A stretch of 64,000 bases of DNA, from the NCBI RefSeq assembly GCF_030814225.1, contig NZ_JAUSUR010000001.1, forward strand, positions 806,001 to 870,000. The letters run 5' to 3'. Positions 20,494-28,305 of the stretch are shown one piece after another; within the stretch, counting starts at the first letter, position 1; every line of letters starts with the position of its first letter. The notes below the pieces were generated by a model. That model searched no databases, was not told the DNA's origin, and was given only the letters and a program-made list of their open reading frames with translations. Origin of the DNA: Breznakia pachnodae (GTDB lineage: Bacteria > Bacillota_I > Bacilli_A > Erysipelotrichales > Erysipelotrichaceae). Position numbers and translations under genes: made by a program.

Positions 20494-21204
20494 TTATTTC
20501 ATTCTTTTTTGATATTTTACTTGAACTAACATTATCCATATCCCTAGCAATACTATAGCTACCAGTATAAATAATAATTGATGTTCAACAAGAACTTTGC
20601 TCATCCAAAAGGATGGTAAAAAAGAAAAGAGATACTGAATGTTATCATTTATAAAATATGGAATAACTGCTCCTATCGTAAATAAAGATGTTATCTTACC
20701 AATCGCCATTCCTTCCACTTTATTAGAAGAAAAAGCAATAATAAATATAGATATAAATAATCCCTGTAATCCACTGGCAAGTGATAGTGCGCACCACAAC
20801 AGATGATTATTCACACTAAGATGAAACAATGTAACAAGCAATATACTGATTGGTATTGAAATAAGAGCAATCATTCCTATTCTTGAAAAGTAGTACCCTT
20901 GTCTCTTCAATGGAGTTACTGATAAATAAATAGATAAATTATCATCACGTTCTTCCAACACAAATAAAGCACTGACAAAACAGAACATAGAAGGTGTAAA
21001 CATAATCAGAAACGTATCAAACAACTCGTAATATGGTTGCAAGATTTTATGTCCAAACTGTGATGCAAGTAATTCGTCTACAAAAGGAATACCATAATAA
21101 AACAATACTCCCATAACGAATGGAATCAAAGCAATTACGATTATAATCAAATCTTTACGCATTAGTTTTAGCATATGAAGAAAACTTTTCATAACTACAT
21201 TCAT
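20494..21204 (-). CDS. ABC-2-type exporter permease subunit
   Basis: 236 residues from the ATG at 21204, chosen because it overlaps the upstream stop as ATGA and has GGAGGT eight bases ahead. Six hydrophobic segments. The pattern of a short cytoplasmic N-terminus, a helix, and a VLEERDDNLSIYLSVTPL loop fits ABC-2 permeases similar to the fluoroquinolone-export type. Last gene of tetR-ATPase-permease-permease; it probably pairs with the permease at 21201. Confidence 0.8.
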   Translation of the reverse strand: MNVVMKSFLHMLKLMRKDLIIIVIALIPFVMGVLFYYGIPFVDELLASQFGHKILQPYYELFDTFLIMFTPSMFCFVSALFVLEERDDNLSIYLSVTPLKRQGYYFSRIGMIALISIPISILLVTLFHLSVNNHLLWCALSLASGLQGLFISIFIIAFSSNKVEGMAIGKITSLFTIGAVIPYFINDNIQYLFSFLPSFWMSKVLVEHQLLFILVAIVLLGIWIMLVQVKYQKRMK

Positions 21205-21881
21205 AGTTTTATACCTCCGACATTCTTCCACATCCTGGTAACCATTTTATATGCAACAACATACAACATCACAATTGTGAGAACTAATAGTAGAATACTT
21301 ACAACTGGCATTGTTGAAGTATTCGATAAGAGTAACATACTGTGATTCAATGGATACCAGTATAAAAAATCCAAAGGATAAAACAGAATTGAAATCGGCG
21401 GCACAAAACAGAAGATCTCAAGTGCAGATGTAATCATTAAATTCTGATTTAAACTATTTACTTTAGTTGCAATCATCAATCCCAGCAAGGTGAAAATAGC
21501 AGAAGTCAAAATAACGGAAGTAATCATAAGAACTAAATTTTCACTTTTCGCAAAGACACCCAAGAATAAAGACACAAGTATTGAAATTACTTCTAACGAT
21601 ATTATTTTTGACAACATATATTCATGAACCGTAACTGGTGATACCACTAATGCATTTAAAACTCTCTCACTTCTTTCAAATAACATAATTGCACCAATAA
21701 AGAATAACCCCAGTGCTGCTGGATCAGAGTAAATCAGAATATTGCCAACAACACCTCTCCACTCCTCTGGCATTACATGCAACAAAAGAATATACAGTAC
21801 ACAAAACAAAGCATAAATAAAATAGAATCCATATTTGAATTGAAATCTTATATCTCCTTGTATTAACTTTAATAATCTCAT
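21201..21881 (-). CDS. ABC-2-type exporter permease subunit
   Basis: 226 residues, six membrane segments. The loop LFERSERVLNALVVSPVTVHEY resembles the cytoplasmic loop of the partner permease, so the two may form a heterodimer. Its start overlaps the ATPase gene stop by four bases, and its stop overlaps the next start, as in tightly coupled transporter operons. Substrate unknown. Confidence 0.82.
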   Translation of the reverse strand: MRLLKLIQGDIRFQFKYGFYFIYALFCVLYILLLHVMPEEWRGVVGNILIYSDPAALGLFFIGAIMLFERSERVLNALVVSPVTVHEYMLSKIISLEVISILVSLFLGVFAKSENLVLMITSVILTSAIFTLLGLMIATKVNSLNQNLMITSALEIFCFVPPISILFYPLDFLYWYPLNHSMLLLSNTSTMPVVSILLLVLTIVMLYVVAYKMVTRMWKNVGGIKL

Positions 21882-22723
21882 TTCAAAGTTCTCCCTGTTA
21901 TATCAATAAAAATATCATTTAATGTTGGTTCACTACTGTGAATCGAACTTATTTTATTTTGACTTAGTAAAGATAGTAATTGTTTATCATCAGCTGTCTG
22001 TGATAATAGGGTTTCACAATTATATTCCTTATCATCATAATAACTATAGTGAATCTTCACTGCTCCATAACTCATAATTAAATTATGTGGGGTATCAAGT
22101 GCTTTAATTTCACCATCCACAATAAAAGCAACTCGATCACAAAGTTCAGTCGCATCTTGCATATTATGAGTAGTTAGTATGATTGTCTTCCCTTTTCGTT
22201 TCTCTTCTAATATCAGATCTTTCATAATTTTACTATTCGTTGGATCTAATCCACTTGTTGGTTCATCCAGAAATAATATTCCTGGATTATGAAGTAATGC
22301 CTTAATAAAATTCAACCTTGATTTCATTCCTTTTGAATATTCTGATACTTTTTTATCTGCATCATTTTGAAGACCAACTGATTGAAGTAACTCATTAATA
22401 TCCTTAGACGTGTTTTTATACAATGATTGAAAGAATTCTAAATTCTGTCTGGCAGTTAATTTTTCATACATTGTTGAAAACTCAAAATCCACACCAATTT
22501 TCTCGTAAAAAGAATCATTATAGTTATTGCATTCTAAACCATCTATCACTACATTACCTTTGTAGGTTGTAATAAGACCAGTAAGTATCCTCTGTAAAGT
22601 TGTTTTCCCTGCTCCTGATGGTCCCAAAAATCCAAAGATTTCTCCTTCTTTCACATCAAAATTCATATCTTCAATGAATGGATGTTTTGTATAACTGAAT
22701 GTCAAGTTCTTAATTGTAAGCAT
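21878..22723 (-). CDS. ABC exporter ATP-binding subunit
   Basis: 281 residues. Walker A GPSGAGKTT near residue 34-42, signature-like YSKGMKSR, Walker B ILFLDEPTSGLD, and an H-loop TTHN. The C-terminal 60 residues are typical of drug-type exporters. It energises the two permeases encoded downstream. GGAG precedes the ATG, and a TetR-type operator lies between this gene and the regulator. Confidence 0.92.
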   Translation of the reverse strand: MLTIKNLTFSYTKHPFIEDMNFDVKEGEIFGFLGPSGAGKTTLQRILTGLITTYKGNVVIDGLECNNYNDSFYEKIGVDFEFSTMYEKLTARQNLEFFQSLYKNTSKDINELLQSVGLQNDADKKVSEYSKGMKSRLNFIKALLHNPGILFLDEPTSGLDPTNSKIMKDLILEEKRKGKTIILTTHNMQDATELCDRVAFIVDGEIKALDTPHNLIMSYGAVKIHYSYYDDKEYNCETLLSQTADDKQLLSLLSQNKISSIHSSEPTLNDIFIDITGRTLK

Positions 22724-22734
22724 ATGTTCTCCTT

Positions 22735-22762
22735 TTTGACTGTTTTTATATTTTCGGTCAAA
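22735..22762. promoter_or_regulatory. TetR-type operator before the ABC operon
   Basis: TTTGAC and GTCAAA separated by 16 bases, matching the half-sites of the operator before tetR (17-base separation). Confidence 0.5.
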
Positions 22763-22778
22763 TAAATGATAAAAATTT

Positions 22779-23375
22779 TTATTTTTTATTTATTAATTGA
22801 ATTACTAATCCTCGAATCGTTAATTTTAAAGACTCATCGAAATAATCTTCTTTCATATCTTTTCGATACATTGTACTCATAAATAGATTTCGAAATGCTG
22901 TCGAGAATACTTCTGCATCTTTAGCATCTGGTAAATTCAATAATTTAATTATTCCATCAATCATTGAATCATCATGAGCAAAGTGTTCCTGAAGTACTTC
23001 AGGTGGTAATTTACGATACAACAATTCAATCTCTCCAGATGTTAGAATTCTTAAAATACCTGAATCATCAATCACCTGATAAAACTTAAAGATTACCTCT
23101 GTAAGATTATCAACAGTTACATTATCTTTTATTCGCATCATCTCTGTGAACATTTCCTTTTCGACACGATCATGAATATCTAACAACACTTCAAACATTA
23201 ATTCTTCCTTTGTTTTGTAGAAAAGATAAAATGTTCCTTTTGGAATTTGAACCTTTGATACCAACTCATCGACTGTCGTCTTCTTAATTCCCTGCATCTG
23301 CATACAATGAGCAGCTGATTCTTTTAACCTTCGTCTTATATCATTGCGTTCTTTATCAGAATATATTTTTGGCAA
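22779..23375 (-). CDS. TetR-family transcriptional regulator
   Basis: 198 residues, starting at a TTG with GAGGTG upstream. The N-terminal HTH reads TTVDELVSKVQIPKGTFYLFYKTKEELM; the rest is a helical ligand-binding domain. It presumably represses itself and the exporter: its promoter overlaps a near-perfect inverted repeat, and a related one precedes the exporter genes. The inducer is unknown. Confidence 0.9.
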   Translation of the reverse strand: MPKIYSDKERNDIRRRLKESAAHCMQMQGIKKTTVDELVSKVQIPKGTFYLFYKTKEELMFEVLLDIHDRVEKEMFTEMMRIKDNVTVDNLTEVIFKFYQVIDDSGILRILTSGEIELLYRKLPPEVLQEHFAHDDSMIDGIIKLLNLPDAKDAEVFSTAFRNLFMSTMYRKDMKEDYFDESLKLTIRGLVIQLINKK

Positions 23376-23386
23376 ACTATCACCTC

Positions 23387-23417
23387 TTTTTGACTAAATC
23401 ATTCATCATAGTCAAAA
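23387..23417. promoter_or_regulatory. TetR-type operator before tetR
   Basis: TTTTGACTA and TAGTCAAAA form a perfect nine-base inverted repeat with a 13-base centre, overlapping the -10 of the promoter. Confidence 0.7.
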
Positions 23418-23442
23418 TAACATTTATTTACAGTGTTGTCAA
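23414..23442 (-). promoter_or_regulatory. Promoter of the tetR-ABC operon
   Basis: TTGACA and TATTTT on the minus strand, 17 bases apart. The -10 lies within the operator. Confidence 0.65.
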
Positions 23443-23450
23443 CCATAAGA

Positions 23451-23480
23451 AATACCCACCTTCTTATGAAAGTGGGTATT
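23451..23480 (-). terminator. Hairpin terminator between operons
   Basis: AATACCCAC and GTGGGTATT form a nine-base stem followed on the minus strand by TTTCTT. Confidence 0.6.
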
Positions 23481-23496
23481 GGTTTATATAGGGTGT

Positions 23497-23539
23497 AAAA
23501 CAAGGAAGAATCTAGGAAGGGATTACAAGACCTTGTTTT
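23497..23539 (-). terminator. Second hairpin after the SIS operon
   Basis: AAAACAAGG and CCTTGTTTT form a nine-base stem with a 25-base loop. It is the first stem-loop met by transcripts leaving the SIS gene at 23649. Confidence 0.45.
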
Positions 23540-23648
23540 ACTTTACTATTATAGCAAATGTATCAGATAATTTCATCTAAAACTTTTCATATTTATTATT
23601 TTTTTAGATTTTCAGCATTATCGTATCGAAATTCACTTTAATTCCTGA

Positions 23649-24722
23649 TTAATCTTCATCATAATTTATGAAATTTTCGGTTTTGGATGATACAATTTGC
23701 TTAAACTTTTTCATTAATGGATGCTGAAGATTACTATTTGTATCTTTACTGATTACTCCACTAAGTAGTTGTGGAAATACAATATAGATTAAAACCTTAA
23801 CTTCACTACATACATCATTTTCAATAACCAAAATATTTTCATCATTCGTATATTCTGAATTACTACTAATCATATAACAGCTATCACTAACTTCTCTTGT
23901 TGCTTTATAAATATTATACAATCTCTCGCTTGCTTGATCCTGATTATCATAAAATAGAATACTATAAGATGGTGCAAGTTGTAAATTTGGCCCATGAATA
24001 TATTCTTCTATTTCATAATGGAAACTTGGTACATGTATTGTTTCACCTATCTTCAGGGCACTTTCCATTGCTGTACCAACGTTACTTCCACAAGCACATA
24101 CATAACAATTTTGCATTGAAGTAAACTTCTTATAATGCTTTTCAATAAACTGTAAGGTTTTTTCAATCATATCCTCATTATGTTTTATTGCTTTCTTTAT
24201 ATCATTTAAATACACTTCATCATTTGTATAAGCAACTGCAAAGAGCATTAGAAATAAAATTAAGGTAGTAACTCCCTTCGTCACATATCCTACAAGTTCC
24301 TCACCAACTCCATAATCAATTACTATATCAGCAAACTCTTTGATATCTGCATTAGTATTCGCCGTCAAGCAAATTGTCTGATATCCTAAGTCATTTGCTT
24401 TCTTCACCGCATCAATCGTATTCGTACTTAATCCACTTTGCGTAATAAAGATAAGTAACTCATCATCTTTTATTTCACTTTCATACATTGTGTAGACAAA
24501 CGGAGTAATAATCTTAACCTCCATTTGCAGCACTTTCTCTAAAAATGGTTTTGCACAGTAACAAGCATTATTGCTTGATCCAGATGCAACTAAAATGATT
24601 TTTGATATAGATTTATCCTGTGCTATATCTAATAGTGGCTTGATAAGTAACTTATAATTCTTTATATTTTCTAAACATACACTTGGTGTCTGTCTTACAT
24701 AATCTTCCATCGTCCACTTCAT
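23649..24722 (-). CDS. SIS-domain sugar isomerase/deglycase (GfrF-like)
   Basis: 357 residues with two SIS domains, as in the isomerase half of GlmS. ASGSSNNACYCAKPFLE and TQSGLSTNTIDAV are the first phosphosugar site; ACGSNVGTAMESALKIGET and YEIEEYIHGPN belong to the second. Proteins in this place in the Salmonella gfr operon (PTS ABCD, then E and F) deglycate 6-phosphates of Amadori or Heyns products such as glucoselysine. The similarity of gene order is clear; the substrate is inferred. Confidence 0.72.
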   Translation of the reverse strand: MKWTMEDYVRQTPSVCLENIKNYKLLIKPLLDIAQDKSISKIILVASGSSNNACYCAKPFLEKVLQMEVKIITPFVYTMYESEIKDDELLIFITQSGLSTNTIDAVKKANDLGYQTICLTANTNADIKEFADIVIDYGVGEELVGYVTKGVTTLILFLMLFAVAYTNDEVYLNDIKKAIKHNEDMIEKTLQFIEKHYKKFTSMQNCYVCACGSNVGTAMESALKIGETIHVPSFHYEIEEYIHGPNLQLAPSYSILFYDNQDQASERLYNIYKATREVSDSCYMISSNSEYTNDENILVIENDVCSEVKVLIYIVFPQLLSGVISKDTNSNLQHPLMKKFKQIVSSKTENFINYDED

Positions 24723-24732
24723 AGTACACCTA

Positions 24733-25728
24733 CTAATAATCTAATTGACGATAGTATCTTCTAATTTCTACCGGATGACAGTTGATCTTTTCAATATGTG
24801 CATCAATTCTTCTATTAACAGCCATCATAACCAAATGACTGATGTGTCCTCTGTACTTTTCACTGATTCCTGCTAATTCATAGTCTTTACTATCAATTAC
24901 TTCGTAATTTCCACAAATTCTAGGAATGAAATCAACAACACGCTTTGATAATCCACGTTGTGTATCTTCTCCAACAAAGATTGTTACTGCAGTATCACGT
25001 TCAACTATTTCAAACATTCCATGGAAGAACTCTGTAGCATGAATAGATTTGGTTTTAATCCAGTGCTGTTCCTCCCAATAACACATTGCATAAGAGTAAG
25101 TAGCACCCCACTGGTTACCTGCTCCTACAAAGTAATGAATATCATCGTTATGATGTTTTTGAGCAAACACTTGTGCAAAGGCATCGGCTTTCACTTCTAC
25201 ATCTACTAACGCCTGTGGTAAGTATGTATCAAACTCTGCATACATATCATCATAATCATCAAACTCACCATTTAAGAACATTAATCGATCCATAAACATA
25301 AAGAATTTTAATTGTTCATTTAGCACATACGATACTAAATAATCACCCATTTTTGCCAATTGTGAATCTGGTTCATCCACAAATGCCATAATCGTACATC
25401 CAATCTCTTTTAATATCTTCACTGCTTCAACTACTTCTTGTGTAGTCCCTGTAACTGATGAATATACAATCAGTGAATCTTTTGTAATATGCTTATTTCC
25501 ACTGGCAATGAATTCTGCAGCATGTTCCACATACACTTCCAGTTTACTCATTTCTTTTACATGATGAACAACCTGCATACTTGATGCATAAGTCCCACCA
25601 ATACCAATAAAGAATATTTTATCAAATCCTTTTTTGTAGATATCATCTGCTGCTTTTTCAATTTGTGGACGCAGTGCAAGAGCACCCTTTACACTGTCAA
25701 ATTGCTGTTTTTCATTAAATTTAATCAT
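24733..25728 (-). CDS. SIS-domain fructosamine-6-phosphate deglycase (FrlB/GfrE-like)
   Basis: 331 residues. GIGGTYASSMQVVHHVKE is the first SIS phosphate loop, SVTGTTQEVVEAVK the second element, and the C-terminus HPVEIRRYYRQLDY resembles the E. coli FrlB end (DERRYYGGLVEY). FrlB splits fructoselysine-6-phosphate into glucose-6-phosphate and lysine. It follows the mannose-type PTS IID gene. The product may be an amino acid plus a hexose phosphate, but the exact amino-sugar is not determined. Confidence 0.75.
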   Translation of the reverse strand: MIKFNEKQQFDSVKGALALRPQIEKAADDIYKKGFDKIFFIGIGGTYASSMQVVHHVKEMSKLEVYVEHAAEFIASGNKHITKDSLIVYSSVTGTTQEVVEAVKILKEIGCTIMAFVDEPDSQLAKMGDYLVSYVLNEQLKFFMFMDRLMFLNGEFDDYDDMYAEFDTYLPQALVDVEVKADAFAQVFAQKHHNDDIHYFVGAGNQWGATYSYAMCYWEEQHWIKTKSIHATEFFHGMFEIVERDTAVTIFVGEDTQRGLSKRVVDFIPRICGNYEVIDSKDYELAGISEKYRGHISHLVMMAVNRRIDAHIEKINCHPVEIRRYYRQLDY

Positions 25729-25743
25729 TCTCTTTTTCTCCCT

Positions 25744-26556
25744 CTAACCTAAAATATTAAAAAATGCACCTGTTAATCCAATTACTGCACAAAGTAGTAG
25801 TAATGTCGTCGTTTTTACGTTCTTACGTAATAAATAGTAAATAAATAGTGTAAACAGTAATGGTAATAACCCAGGCATAATATTATTAAATACATCACCT
25901 ACAGTCGTTGCATCATCTCCTGACCCAAATGCTAATGGAACATTGATTGAAACATTTTCTGCAGTCATCGCTCCAATAACACTTAATCCTAAAATCGAAG
26001 CTCCATAGGTAATGGTATCCATAATCCCACTAGACTGAACCTTCTCCAAGAATGTTGCTCCTAATGAATATCCTTTATGTAATAAGAAGTAACGTAGTCC
26101 TTGTGCTGGAATATTAAACAATAATAGGAATAAAATAGGTCCCAGAATATTTCCTTGGTTTGCCAAAGAAACCCCAATTCCAGTTGCGATAATTCTTAAT
26201 GTTCCCCAGATAAATGAATCTCCAATACCTGCCAAAGGACCCATCAATGAAATCTTTACTCCACTAATACTTTGTGTATCAAAGTCCGGTTGTGAAGCAT
26301 TACTTTCTTCCATTGCACAAGTGATTCCAAGAATTAGTGTAACCAAGTGTGGTGTTGTATTGAAGAATTCCAAATGACGTTGCATCGCTTCAATTTGATC
26401 TTCTTTTTTATCATATAGTTTTTCAATTATTGGTAATAATGTATAACAGTACCCCATGTTCATCTGTCTTTCATAGTTCCAATCCCATTCCATTCCAAAT
26501 GAACGCCAATATACTTTTTGTAAATCTTTCTTTGTTAGTTTTCTAGAAGTCGTCAT
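25744..26556 (-). CDS. PTS mannose/fructose/sorbose-family EIID
   Basis: 270 residues from the ATG at 26556 (AGGAGGT seven bases upstream). SRKLTKKDLQKVYWRSF and SLMGPLAGIGDSFIWG are signature segments; a hydrophobic C-terminal half follows. Overlaps the end of the EIIC gene by 14 bases, so translation is coupled. It forms the membrane complex with EIIC. Confidence 0.93.
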   Translation of the reverse strand: MTTSRKLTKKDLQKVYWRSFGMEWDWNYERQMNMGYCYTLLPIIEKLYDKKEDQIEAMQRHLEFFNTTPHLVTLILGITCAMEESNASQPDFDTQSISGVKISLMGPLAGIGDSFIWGTLRIIATGIGVSLANQGNILGPILFLLLFNIPAQGLRYFLLHKGYSLGATFLEKVQSSGIMDTITYGASILGLSVIGAMTAENVSINVPLAFGSGDDATTVGDVFNNIMPGLLPLLFTLFIYYLLRKNVKTTTLLLLCAVIGLTGAFFNILG

Positions 26557-27313
26557 CTTCCACACCTCCTGCTACTTGTGGTTGAGTTGTAGGTTTACTC
26601 AATTGCGTAATTGTAATTGCTGCTATCGCTCCAAAGATTGCTACTCCAGTTACTGGAATTCCCAAGTATACTGATAAAGCAAATCCAAAGATAAAGAAGC
26701 ATGCCACCTTTTTGTTTGCAACCATCTGTAATAACAGTCCAAATCCAATCGCTGGAAGTAGACCCATTGTAATTTGTAATCCATTTGATACCCATGCTGG
26801 TATTAAATCCAAGAATGATGTTACTGCTGTCCCTCCAGCATAGAAACCCACTGCAACAAGAACACCAATAATTAAGTTAACTCCAAAGAGTCCTCCTAAA
26901 AAGTGCATTCTCGCCACACCTTTCATATCTCCCTTTGCTGCATAATCATCTGCTTTATGAACAAACGGTGGCAATATAAATACCATTCCAAAGTTCTTTG
27001 CGATAAGTACAAGTGATGCTACAGGTAATCCGATTGTCAATGCTGTTTCTGCTCCTGTACCTGTTGTAATCGCAAATGCTGTCCCCAATACGGTTCCTGA
27101 TATCATTTCTGGTGGAATACTTGCACCAATTGAGAAAGCACCCATAAATGCTAACTCTAAAGTTGCTCCTAACGTAACTCCAGTTGTTACATCTCCTAGT
27201 ACAATCCCAGTAAGCGTCCCCATAACAAGTGGTCTTGATAACATACTTGTCCCTAATAAATATTCCGCATTACCAAGCATTGCAACTAATCCTAATAAAA
27301 TTGCTTCAAACAT
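26543..27313 (-). CDS. PTS mannose/fructose/sorbose-family EIIC
   Basis: 256 residues with many hydrophobic helices. SRPLVMGTLTGIVLGDVTTGVTLGATLEL is the family signature region. Transports the sugar together with EIID. AAAGGAGG precedes the ATG. Confidence 0.93.
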   Translation of the reverse strand: MFEAILLGLVAMLGNAEYLLGTSMLSRPLVMGTLTGIVLGDVTTGVTLGATLELAFMGAFSIGASIPPEMISGTVLGTAFAITTGTGAETALTIGLPVASLVLIAKNFGMVFILPPFVHKADDYAAKGDMKGVARMHFLGGLFGVNLIIGVLVAVGFYAGGTAVTSFLDLIPAWVSNGLQITMGLLPAIGFGLLLQMVANKKVACFFIFGFALSVYLGIPVTGVAIFGAIAAITITQLSKPTTQPQVAGGVEDDDF

Positions 27314-27326
27314 TTCTGTTCCTCCT

Positions 27327-27797
27327 TTACAAAACCTTTTCAGCTAAGATCTTTGTATCTTCTGGTACCATACGTATCTCAACTTCAATATTGTCTTTGA
27401 TTAACTCTTTTAATAAATTGGTCTCTTCTTCATTTACACTTACTACTTTTGAAATACTGCGTGTATTCTCTTTTGGTCTTGTTCCCCCAAGATTTAAACT
27501 AGTAAATGCAGATGTATTCTTGATTAGTTTGTATGCATCTTCAATAGATTCAACAACAACCAATAATTTGTATTTATCTGTAACTCCACTATTGATTGAT
27601 TCAATAGCCCCATCAATTGTTTTCATTACTAATTTTATATTTGCTGGTTTCGCAAATTTAATTGCTGTTTTTCTCATTTCATCTTGCATTACATCATCAT
27701 TTGCAACAAGAATACAATCAGCACCTAACTTCGATGTCCAAGAAAATGCTACCTGCCCGTGCAATAAACGATGATCTACGCGTAATAATTTAATCAT
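27327..27797 (-). CDS. PTS mannose/fructose/sorbose-family EIIB
   Basis: 156 residues. The opening IKLLRVDHRLLHGQVAFSW carries the phosphorylated His (VDHRLLHGQ motif). Soluble subunit that receives phosphate from EIIA at 27810. AAAGGAG precedes the start. Confidence 0.95.
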   Translation of the reverse strand: MIKLLRVDHRLLHGQVAFSWTSKLGADCILVANDDVMQDEMRKTAIKFAKPANIKLVMKTIDGAIESINSGVTDKYKLLVVVESIEDAYKLIKNTSAFTSLNLGGTRPKENTRSISKVVSVNEEETNLLKELIKDNIEVEIRMVPEDTKILAEKVL

Positions 27798-27809
27798 TTT
27801 TCCACTCCT

Positions 27810-28223
27810 TTAGAAGTCCTCGTCTTCTATCTCTTCTTTGTCTTTTGTAAGCAATGTTATTCCATTCTTACAAACTTCTAAGAATTTCATATTTTCTTTT
27901 GATGGAATTCCATCTTTATACGTTAATACTACTTCCAATGCCATGTTCATATTCATTCCTGAAAGTACAGTGACATTCTCATGGATGGTCAATCTAGAAA
28001 GTGCAGTATGTACGCTTCCACCCTTTAAATCACATAAGATTATATATGATTCACCATCCTTCTTAATCTGTTCATTTAGTTCCTCATAATAATCATTTGG
28101 ATTTTCACCTAATAGCAATGAATATGTTTCGATACATTCTGCGCTGTCACCGACAATCATTTTCATTGAGTTTTTCATCCCCATAGACATTTCCCCATGA
28201 GTCGCAAAGATAATTCTACTCAA
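27810..28223 (-). CDS. PTS mannose-family EIIA
   Basis: 137 residues from a TTG at 28223, chosen because AAAGGAG lies eight bases upstream and the resulting SRIIFATHGEMSMGMK start fits the family (His in ATHGE is phosphorylated). An in-frame ATG at 28259 is possible but would leave only about 12 leader bases after the sigma-54 start point and a Shine-Dalgarno too close. First gene of the PTS operon. Confidence 0.85.
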   Translation of the reverse strand: MSRIIFATHGEMSMGMKNSMKMIVGDSAECIETYSLLLGENPNDYYEELNEQIKKDGESYIILCDLKGGSVHTALSRLTIHENVTVLSGMNMNMALEVVLTYKDGIPSKENMKFLEVCKNGITLLTKDKEEIEDEDF

Positions 28224-28281
28224 TTCTTCAGCTCCTTTCATCGATAAATTTGTGCACATTTACCTCTTCACTTGTATACAA

Positions 28282-28296
28282 GCAAAAAGCGTGCCA
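28282..28296 (-). promoter_or_regulatory. Sigma-54 promoter of the mannose-type PTS operon
   Basis: Minus-strand TGGCAC-gcttt-TTGC, with exactly ten bases between the GG and GC of the -24 and -12 elements. It matches the sigma-54 consensus and sits in front of the EIIA gene, beside a LevR-type activator and rpoN. Confidence 0.9.
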
Positions 28297-28305
28297 CAGC
28301 ACGCT
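28284..28305 (-). terminator. Terminator of the levR-type gene, overlapping the sigma-54 promoter
   Basis: AGCGTGC-tgtg-GCACGCT followed by five U, starting within the stop codon of the activator gene (28304-28306). Its 3' arm and U-tract contain the -24 and -12 boxes of the following operon. Confidence 0.8.
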
